Positions 1 through 4,622 of a stretch of DNA of 6,269 nucleotides are shown here, one piece after another. Numbering within the stretch: position 1 is the first letter of the stretch; each line of letters starts with the position of its first letter. A model generated the notes under the pieces. It was not told the origin of the DNA. It saw nothing but the letters and a program-made list of their open reading frames with translations, and did not search any database. Position numbers and translations under genes: made by a program. The stretch is taken from the NCBI GenBank assembly GCA_031278965.1, contig JAITJJ010000112.1, positions 1 to 6,269 on the forward strand, given 5' to 3'. This DNA comes from Deferribacteraceae bacterium (GTDB lineage Bacteria; Chrysiogenota; Deferribacteres; Deferribacterales; JAISNW01).

Positions 1-36
1 CAAAAGGCGTTGCTGTCACACTTTTTCTGCACGCTG

Positions 37-58
37 AGAGGCCGCAAAAGCGGCCTCT
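37..58. terminator. GC-rich hairpin after groEL, likely (bidirectional) terminator
   Basis: A perfect 9-bp stem (AGAGGCCGC pairing with GCGGCCTCT) closes an AAAA loop and lies 35 bases beyond the groEL stop codon. On the plus strand it runs into TTAAAG. On the minus strand it is followed by CAGCGTG, so a classic U-tract is missing on the groEL side and only a short one exists on the other. It is probably the groEL 3' end, possibly shared with a convergent plus-strand gene outside the window. The rest of positions 1-92 shows no gene. Confidence 0.7.
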
Positions 59-92
59 TTAAAGTATGCTAAAGCTGTGTATTTTCAACTTT

Positions 93-1730
93 TTACATCA
101 TATCCATGCCGCCCATACCGCCCATACCGCCGCCGGGGAGAGGAGCTTCCTTCTTTTCCGGAATTTCGGTGATGACGGCTTCGGTGGTAAGCATAAGACC
201 GGCGACAGACGCCGCATTTTGCAGAGCAGAGCGGGTGACTTTTGTGGGGTCTATAACGCCTGCTTTAAGAAGATCTTCATACTCTTCTGTCGCGGCGTTA
301 AATCCAAAGGCTTGAGTACGGGCATCGCGAATCTTATTCACCACAATGGAACCTTCATAGCCTGCATTTTCCACAATCTGGCGCAGAGGATATTCAAGAG
401 CTTTGCGGATGATCTCAACTCCGATCTGCTGTTCTTTGGAGATTTTGAAGTTTTTCAGAACTGTCATAGCGCGGATAAGGGCAACGCCGCCGCCGGGGAC
501 TATCCCTTCTTCAACAGCTGCTTTTGTGGCGTTCAAGGCATCTTCCACACGGGCTTTCTTCTCTTTCATCTCGGTTTCGGTGGCAGCCCCAACCTTAATA
601 ACGGCAACCCCTCCAACGAGTTTTGCCAAACGTTCCTGAAGTTTTTCGCGGTCATATTCGCTGGTTGTTTCCTCAATCTGTTTGCGGAGTTGGTTAACGC
701 GCGCCTTTATTTCATCTTGAGATCCGCTGCCTTCAACTATCGTGGTATTGTCTTTATCTACCACGATCTTTTTAACCTTGCCGAGATCGTTTAGGGAGAT
801 ATTTTCAAGTTTAATTCCAAGATCTTCGCTGATAACCTGACCGCCTGTCAGCACTGCAATATCTTTCAGCATCTCTTTGCGGCGGTCGCCGAAACCTGGA
901 GCTTTAACCGCCACGCAGTTAAGAGTGCCGCGGAGTTTATTCAGTACCAGAGTCGCAAGGGCTTCACCCTCAATATCTTCCGCAATTATAAGGAACGGAG
1001 AGGATTGTTTCGCAAGTTGTTCAAGGATGGGAAGTATATCCTTCATGCTGGATATCTTCTTTTCGTGGATTAGCACATAGGCATTTTCCAAAACAGCCTG
1101 CATTGCGTCATGACTTGTAACAAAATATGGTGAGAGGTAACCGCGGTCAAACTGCATCCCTTCCACTACGTCAAGCACTGTATCGGTGGATTTATTTTCT
1201 TCAATGGTGATAACGCCGTCTTTGCCAACTTTTTCCATAGCATCGGCAATGATTTTGCCTATCTCTTGATCGTTATTGGCGGAAATTGCCCCCACTTGTG
1301 CAATCTCAGTTTTACCTTGAATATCTTTAGAGAGCCTTTTCAACTCTTCAACTACCCGTTCAACGGCTTTATCAATCCCGCGTTTCACTTCCATTGGGCT
1401 TGCGCCTGCCACCACATTTTTGATCCCTTCACGGTATATCGCCTGAGCAAGAACAGTTGCAGTAGTAGTACCGTCCCCTGCGATATCGCTTGTTTTAGAG
1501 GCGACTTCTTTAACCATCTGGGCGCCGATATTTTCAATCGGATCCTTCAGTTCCACCTCTTTAGCAACGGTTACGCCGTCTTTTGTGATAAGGGGGGCGC
1601 CGAATTTCTTTTCAATGACCACATTGCGCCCTTTAGGCCCCATGGTTACCTTAACCGTATCAACAAGTTTATCAACGCCCCTTAAAATATACTGACGGGC
1701 ATCTTCACTGAAAGTAATGTTTTTTGCCAT
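93..1730 (-). CDS. groL: GroEL, 60-kDa chaperonin (Hsp60)
   Basis: This is the ATP-driven double-ring folding chaperone of the cytosol, which encloses non-native proteins under the GroES lid. The 545-residue product is complete (E. coli GroEL has 548). Visible signatures are the nucleotide-binding GPKGR at residues 31-35, TKDG at 49-52, GDGTTT at 85-90 and the catalytic Asp of RVEDAL at D397. Apical substrate/GroES-contact positions are hydrophobic as expected (Y198, Y202, F203, L233, L236, L258, V262). PGGG at 412-415 and a Gly-Gly-Met-rich tail ending in DMM complete the family picture. The start is fixed by an AAAGGAG ribosome site 8 bases upstream, which overlaps the groES stop. It is the second gene of a groES-groEL operon and should be co-regulated by the CIRCE site upstream of groES. 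No truncation or unusual residue is seen. Long open frames on its opposite strand are shadows. Confidence 0.99.
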   Translation of the reverse strand: MAKNITFSEDARQYILRGVDKLVDTVKVTMGPKGRNVVIEKKFGAPLITKDGVTVAKEVELKDPIENIGAQMVKEVASKTSDIAGDGTTTATVLAQAIYREGIKNVVAGASPMEVKRGIDKAVERVVEELKRLSKDIQGKTEIAQVGAISANNDQEIGKIIADAMEKVGKDGVITIEENKSTDTVLDVVEGMQFDRGYLSPYFVTSHDAMQAVLENAYVLIHEKKISSMKDILPILEQLAKQSSPFLIIAEDIEGEALATLVLNKLRGTLNCVAVKAPGFGDRRKEMLKDIAVLTGGQVISEDLGIKLENISLNDLGKVKKIVVDKDNTTIVEGSGSQDEIKARVNQLRKQIEETTSEYDREKLQERLAKLVGGVAVIKVGAATETEMKEKKARVEDALNATKAAVEEGIVPGGGVALIRAMTVLKNFKISKEQQIGVEIIRKALEYPLRQIVENAGYEGSIVVNKIRDARTQAFGFNAATEEYEDLLKAGVIDPTKVTRSALQNAASVAGLMLTTEAVITEIPEKKEAPLPGGGMGGMGGMDMM

Positions 1731-1738
1731 GATTTTTT

Positions 1739-1745
1739 CTCCTTT
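1739..1745 (-). promoter_or_regulatory. groEL ribosome binding site overlapping the groES stop
   Basis: Read on the minus strand, TAAAGGAG joins the groES stop codon to a strong Shine-Dalgarno sequence, 8 bases before the groEL ATG. This arrangement suggests translational coupling and fixes the groEL start. Confidence 0.85.
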
Positions 1746-2034
1746 AATTAATGATCCCTAAAATGTCGTCTTCGCGCATGATTAGGAAATCTTCGTTGTT
1801 GTGGCGCACTTCACTGCCGGCATATTTGCCGAAAAGTATCTTATCGCCGGCTTTAACGGTAAGGGTTAATTTTGTTCCGTTGTCCAGGGTTTTACCCGGC
1901 CCTACGGCGATAACTTCCCCCTCTTGGGGTTTTTCCTTTGCACTGTCCGGAATTATTATGCCGGAAGCAGTCTTTTCTTCGCCTTGAAAACGGCGAACCA
2001 GAACACGGTCTTGCAATGGCTGAATATTTGCCAT
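1744..2034 (-). CDS. groES: GroES, 10-kDa co-chaperonin (Hsp10)
   Basis: This is the heptameric lid of the GroEL chamber. The 96-residue product is complete and of normal length. The N-terminal PLQDRVLVRR strand is typical. The mobile loop covers about residues 17-32 and carries the hydrophobic GroEL-binding tripeptide I26-I27-I28 after a Ser-Gly. GEVIAVGPG (residues 39-47) and GDKILFGKYAG (63-73) mark the beta-barrel core. The start has a GGAGG ribosome site 8 bases upstream. It is the promoter-proximal gene of the operon, with 13 bases between its stop and the groEL start. Expression is expected to be HrcA-repressed through the CIRCE element in its 5' region. A frame that begins further upstream (2074) is a shadow without family similarity. 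Confidence 0.98.
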   Translation of the reverse strand: MANIQPLQDRVLVRRFQGEEKTASGIIIPDSAKEKPQEGEVIAVGPGKTLDNGTKLTLTVKAGDKILFGKYAGSEVRHNNEDFLIMREDDILGIIN

Positions 2035-2042
2035 AAACTAAG

Positions 2043-2047
2043 CCTCC
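2043..2047 (-). promoter_or_regulatory. groES ribosome binding site
   Basis: GGAGG on the minus strand lies 8 bases before the groES ATG and supports that start. Confidence 0.85.
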
Positions 2048-2067
2048 ATATATTATTTTTTTTGCGG

Positions 2068-2094
2068 TTAGCACTCACCGCTCTTGAGTGCTAA
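2068..2094 (-). promoter_or_regulatory. CIRCE operator (HrcA binding site)
   Basis: The arms TTAGCACTC and GAGTGCTAA are separated by exactly 9 bases, matching the CIRCE consensus at every arm position. CIRCE binds the repressor HrcA, which GroEL itself helps keep active, so the operon senses free chaperonin and is induced on heat or unfolding stress. The element lies 33 bases upstream of the groES start codon. It overlaps the likely -10 box and probably the first transcribed bases, so bound HrcA should block RNA polymerase. No hrcA gene is present in the window. Confidence 0.97.
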
Positions 2095-2121
2095 TATGGC
2101 ACTGATTGAAAAAAAAATCAA
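2091..2121 (-). promoter_or_regulatory. Probable sigma-70-type promoter of groES-groEL
   Basis: On the minus strand a -35-like TTGATT (plus coordinates 2116-2121) is followed by 17 bases and CATATT (2093-2098). An alternative -10 is TATTAG (2091-2096), with a 19-base spacer. Both -10 choices match four of six consensus positions and both overlap the CIRCE arm, as is usual for HrcA-controlled promoters. The preceding 2128-2160 is almost purely A/T with runs of A on the transcribed-sense strand, resembling an UP element. Confidence 0.55.
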
Positions 2122-2399
2122 GCAGTAAATTAATTTTTTTTATTATTTTATTATTTTTTTTGCCGTTCAGCCGTTAAAATATTTATAAAAATAGAAATTT
2201 TATTATTTTCATATTTATTGAACTTTGCCAATGCCCCCTCAACGCTCCACCTGTTTCTGTCAAATTAAGAGTGCGAGCGGCTGATACCGCCGTTATCATC
2301 TCTGTCAAATACTTGGAGTTCACGGGCAAAAAAGCGTTATAGTTTAGGTGTTCAGATATCCCGTAGCGGCTATAAATTAAGGGCGCTCTTAACGTATTT
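2122..2399. other. Intergenic stretch with no supported gene
   Basis: The first part (to about 2220) is an extremely AT-rich tract upstream of the groES promoter. From about 2225 to 2395 the GC content rises to near-coding level, yet neither strand has a frame with a ribosome site or a recognisable family. The only sizeable frame (minus strand, 77 codons from 2416) starts inside the operator module and has no Shine-Dalgarno sequence. Small features seen are a direct repeat TCTGTCAAAT at 2256-2265 and 2301-2310, and a near-palindrome TTAAGGGCGCTCTTAA at 2377-2392. It may be a decayed gene or an untranslated RNA. I cannot assign it. Confidence 0.4.
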
Positions 2400-2405
2400 T
2401 GTCTA
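2376..2405 (-). promoter_or_regulatory. Possible leftward promoter next to the left operator copy
   Basis: On the minus strand TAGACA (plus 2400-2405) lies 9 bases beyond the left operator copy. It is followed by an 18-base spacer and CTTAAT (2376-2381), a weak -10 with four of six consensus positions. The geometry copies that of the rightward promoter at 2578-2607. No gene is visible downstream of it before the groES promoter, so its function is doubtful. Confidence 0.25.
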
Positions 2406-2414
2406 TAAAAAACC

Positions 2415-2434
2415 AACGTTTAAAGTGATCACTT
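2415..2434 (-). repeat. Operator-like inverted module, left copy
   Basis: These 20 bases match the reverse complement of 2549-2568 at 19 positions. The copy contains a perfect 14-base palindrome, AAAGTGATCACTTT (2422-2435), flanked by an AACGTT end. Its orientation is opposite to the right copy, so it points leftward. The adjacent TTTTCCGAAC (2433-2442) also recurs inverted near the right copy (GTTCGGAAAA at 2518-2527). A dyad of this size upstream of a GntR-domain regulator is a plausible binding site for that regulator. This is inference. Confidence 0.6.
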
Positions 2435-2548
2435 TTCCGAACCACTCTTTGAAAAACCGCTTGCGCAAAAAAAGTTTGTATGTATAGTAATAAGAGGTTT
2501 TTATAGCTTTTTTTTGAGTTCGGAAAATTTGTAACATGCAGACATTTT

Positions 2549-2568
2549 AAGTGAGCACTTTAAACGTT
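2549..2568 (+). repeat. Operator-like inverted module, right copy
   Basis: This is the second copy of the 20-base module, with core AAGTGAGCACTT (two half-sites around a 2-base centre) and end AAACGTT. It ends 9 bases before the -35-like GCGACA of the promoter for the MocR-like gene, a position suited to an activator or an autoregulating repressor. The segment between the core and the shared TTTTCCGAAC motif is about 22 bases longer here than in the left copy. Confidence 0.6.
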
Positions 2569-2577
2569 CCTTTTAAA

Positions 2578-2607
2578 GCGACAGGTTGAAGCACATAACT
2601 ATATAAT
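2578..2607 (+). promoter_or_regulatory. Probable promoter of the MocR-like regulator gene
   Basis: GCGACA (2578-2583, four of six matches to TTGACA) is followed by an 18-base spacer and a perfect TATAAT (2602-2607). Transcription would start near 2614, leaving a leader of about 115 bases before the ATG at 2729. The right operator copy is immediately upstream. Confidence 0.5.
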
Positions 2608-2710
2608 AATAAAAGGGAATTTAGGGGTCATCGCTGCCGGTATATCTTTTGAGAATTGCCGCATTTATTCCTGAAAGATTGCTTTTTTACATATGGCGGG
2701 CAAATCCGCA

Positions 2711-2720
2711 GGGGAAGGGG
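2711..2720 (+). promoter_or_regulatory. Ribosome binding site of the MocR-like gene
   Basis: The purine run GGGGAAGGGG ends 8 bases before the ATG at 2729 and supports that start over the out-of-frame ATGs nearby. Confidence 0.65.
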
Positions 2721-2728
2721 TTTGAATT

Positions 2729-4132
2729 ATGCTATACAGGGAAACGGCCGACAAGATTGCAGCGTATATCAAGGAGAGGAAACTTTCTGCCGGAACAAAG
2801 CTGCCGACTTACCGCTCTTTTTCGGAGCTTTTCGGAGTAAGCCTGCATACAGTGGGCAGTGCCATGGAGCGCCTTCATAACAGAGGGATTGTGAATATCT
2901 CCCCGCAGTCCGGCGTCTTTGTTATGGAAGAGGCGTGGAAAGCGTTCTATCCCAACGCTTTTAACTGGCAGAACTATTTTAACAAAACGGGGCGCCTGCC
3001 TGTGGAGCTTTTGAAGCGCTTTTCAGAGTCTCGCAGGGGGAACGGAGAAACTCGGTCAAGATATGTTCTTTCAAATTTGGGGCTCTCCCCAGAATTCGGC
3101 TATCTGCCGATGTTAAAAGATGCGCTGAAAAAAGCGGTATTGGATCTGCCGTATGAACACCTTGTCATCCCTTCGGAGGAACATTTTGAAAAATATGCGG
3201 AAACGATAGCGGAATATATGCGCTCCTACGGGGTTGATCTCCCTGCGGGCTCTGTTTTGCCAACCAGAGGCGCTTACCACTCCCTCCTTATTATTGCTCT
3301 TACCTTTTTTTCGCCGGGAACAGTATGCTATTATGTTTCCCCGTCGATGCTGGATGTTTCGGGGATCTTTGATATGGCGGGTTTGATAAAAAGAGCTGTT
3401 CCGAGCGGCAGGGAAGGTATAGACCTTGACTACTTTTCCGAAGCGGTCAGAAAGGGTGAGAAGGCGTTTATAGTTATATCGCCGGAGCTTAACCTTTCGG
3501 GGGTTCAAATGAGTTTGGGGAAACGGCAAAAGCTATACCACTTCTGTCATACGAACCTGATCCCCATTATTGAGGTAGACGAATACAGGGGCTACCTCTC
3601 GGAGACACTCCCTCCGGTAAAGGCGTTTGATAAGCACGGGATAGTCTTTTATATCGGAACATTCACGGATATAACCCACGCTTTTATAGATGCGGGGTGG
3701 ATAGCCGCATCCGAAGAGCTCATTGAAAGGCTTAACCTCTCAAACATCTCTATATGCATGATGCCGGAGATAATTCCTCATCAGGCAATCTATGAAATCC
3801 TTACAGGCGGCAGCAAAGGTTTCATCTCTAATCTGCAAAATGAACTAGAGGAGAGGGGGAGAGAGCTTAATCTCCTTTTGGACGAATACTTGGGTGATAT
3901 TGCGGTTTGGGACAGGAATTCAAAGGTTTTCTTCTGGGTAAAATTCCCTAATTATATAGACGCTCAAAAGATCGCCGCCAACAGTGAGGGGCTTACGGTA
4001 GCTGAATACAGTAAATACGCCTTTGCTGAAAAGAACTCCGTTTTTATAAGCACAGCATCATCTAATCGTTCCGAGATGCCTGATGCCGTCAGGCTTTTGT
4101 CAAAGATAGCCCGAAAATCCATGAGGACATAA
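2729..4132 (+). CDS. MocR/GabR-type transcriptional regulator with degenerate aminotransferase-like domain
   Basis: This is a 467-residue fusion with the length and layout of MocR-family regulators. Residues 1-68 form a GntR winged helix: KLPTYR at 24-29, then GVSLHTVGSAMERL for the recognition helix, and a wing ending SGVFV. After a linker, about 110-460 align with the fold-type I aminotransferase domain. Recognisable landmarks are RGAYHSL (180-186), SPELNLSG (251-258, the PxxxPTG region), IIEVDEY (280-286, the Asp-x-Tyr that contacts the PLP ring) and YIGTF (308-312). The canonical GSFSK block reads GTFTD, so the Schiff-base lysine is Asp314. The Arg of PGLR is Asp321, and the stacking Tyr is probably Met207. 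The family senses PLP or PLP-amino acid adducts, and this member probably cannot form the aldimine. It may sense another ligand or act constitutively. It is transcribed toward the molybdoenzyme gene 490 bases downstream, which is a possible target. Family call is firm, ligand unknown. Confidence 0.88.
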   Translation: MLYRETADKIAAYIKERKLSAGTKLPTYRSFSELFGVSLHTVGSAMERLHNRGIVNISPQSGVFVMEEAWKAFYPNAFNWQNYFNKTGRLPVELLKRFSESRRGNGETRSRYVLSNLGLSPEFGYLPMLKDALKKAVLDLPYEHLVIPSEEHFEKYAETIAEYMRSYGVDLPAGSVLPTRGAYHSLLIIALTFFSPGTVCYYVSPSMLDVSGIFDMAGLIKRAVPSGREGIDLDYFSEAVRKGEKAFIVISPELNLSGVQMSLGKRQKLYHFCHTNLIPIIEVDEYRGYLSETLPPVKAFDKHGIVFYIGTFTDITHAFIDAGWIAASEELIERLNLSNISICMMPEIIPHQAIYEILTGGSKGFISNLQNELEERGRELNLLLDEYLGDIAVWDRNSKVFFWVKFPNYIDAQKIAANSEGLTVAEYSKYAFAEKNSVFISTASSNRSEMPDAVRLLSKIARKSMRT

Positions 4133-4181
4133 GCGATTCCCTCCGGATGCGTCTGATTTTTAAAAGATTTAATTAGAATAC

Positions 4182-4216
4182 TATAACTTCGTTATATTTA
4201 TTTTAGTTTTTTATTG
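4182..4216 (+). terminator. Weak AT-rich hairpin after the regulator gene
   Basis: A 6-bp stem, TATAAC pairing with GTTATA around a TTC loop (4182-4196), lies 49 bases after the stop codon. It is followed by T-rich sequence including a TTTTTT run at 4207-4212. The stem has only one G-C pair and the T-run is displaced, so termination here would be inefficient at best. Confidence 0.35.
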
Positions 4217-4378
4217 TTCCCTTTTTATTTTAATATTGTATGCACTATTTTAAATTGTTCCTTAAAATATTTTTAATTGTCTTTTGAATTACCCGAATTC
4301 TTTGATAATCTTCTTATGCTTATAGAATTATCCAATTATCCTCTCTCTTGATTTAAATTTTGCGGAGATGATTGTTCC
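4213..4378 (+). repeat. Three direct copies of ATTGTTCC upstream of the reductase
   Basis: Copies lie at 4213-4220, 4254-4261 and 4371-4378. The second and third extend to ATTGTTCCTTAA. They are all in the same orientation, with start-to-start spacings of 41 and 117 bases. They occur only in this spacer as far as I can see. MocR-family regulators often bind direct repeats, so these are candidate operators. The AT-rich background makes chance recurrence possible. Confidence 0.4.
4326..4341 (+). repeat. Tandem AATTATCC repeat
   Basis: AATTATCC occurs twice head to tail at 4326-4333 and 4334-4341. A related GAATTACCC lies at 4286-4294. The function is unknown. The pair sits about 290 bases before the reductase start and could be a regulator site. 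Confidence 0.4.
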
Positions 4379-4382
4379 TTAA

Positions 4383-4528
4383 TTTTATAGAACATTGATT
4401 GATTTTAAGAGAAAGAGATGGAGTATATTTTGAATACTGCAAAACAATTGTGTTTGAAGCCCAATTTTGATGCCCGGCAAAAATTGCGCTGTCCGAAACA
4501 GATGGCAACAGCGGGTATTAACCCCGAA
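4383..4528 (+). ncRNA. Candidate structured leader upstream of the terminator
   Basis: The 150 bases before the strong terminator are less AT-rich than the surrounding spacer and contain several short complementary arms. These are GCAA/TTGC (about 4478-4488), GCTGT/ACAGC (about 4489-4512) and GGGT/ACCC (4513-4524). I do not recognise a known riboswitch; in particular it does not look like the Moco motif. A 74-codon frame starting at 4418 crosses it, but runs through the terminator and past the reductase start. A leader RNA or small RNA ending at 4529-4569 is the simplest reading. Evidence is limited to context and short helices. Confidence 0.3.
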
Positions 4529-4569
4529 GCCGCACAGCAAAAACTGTGCGGCGTTTTTATACTTTTTTT
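4529..4569 (+). terminator. Strong intrinsic terminator / attenuator before the reductase
   Basis: A perfect 9-bp stem, GCCGCACAG pairing with CTGTGCGGC around a CAAAAA loop (4529-4552), is followed by GTTTTTAT and a second run of seven T (4563-4569). It ends 53 bases before the reductase ATG on the same strand. It either ends a small leader transcript whose read-through is regulated, or isolates the gene from upstream transcription. I see no convincing promoter in 4570-4610, which favours attenuation. Confidence 0.88.
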
Positions 4570-4608
4570 GAATTTTATAAATTTATATATTTTTGCGTTT
4601 CTGCCATA

Positions 4609-4616
4609 TAAGGAGG
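4609..4616 (+). promoter_or_regulatory. Ribosome binding site of the reductase gene
   Basis: TAAGGAGG is a near-ideal Shine-Dalgarno sequence, 6 bases before the ATG at 4623. It fixes the start at the residue that places the twin-arginine motif close to the N terminus. Confidence 0.9.
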
Positions 4617-4622
4617 AAAGAA

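Noticed and set aside
66..794. Plus-strand open frame of 242 codons opposite groEL
   Set aside because: It is antisense to a fully conserved groEL, has no ribosome site or family resemblance, and is rich in Cys, Phe and His as expected of a reverse-complement shadow.
1266..1685. Plus-strand open frame of 139 codons opposite groEL
   Set aside because: It is a shadow of the conserved groEL N-terminal region with no recognisable domain.
2183..2416. Minus-strand open frame of 77 codons upstream of groES
   Set aside because: There is no Shine-Dalgarno sequence, the start lies upstream of the putative leftward promoter's -35, and no protein family is recognised.
3113..3529. Minus-strand open frame of 138 codons inside the regulator gene
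   Set aside because: It is antisense to the aminotransferase-like domain, has basic low-complexity composition, and has no ribosome site or homologous motif.
4183..4196. ATAACTTCGTTATA resembles a loxP arm
   Set aside because: There is no spacer and no second inverted arm, and the arm itself has an extra base. It is better read as a small hairpin after the regulator gene.
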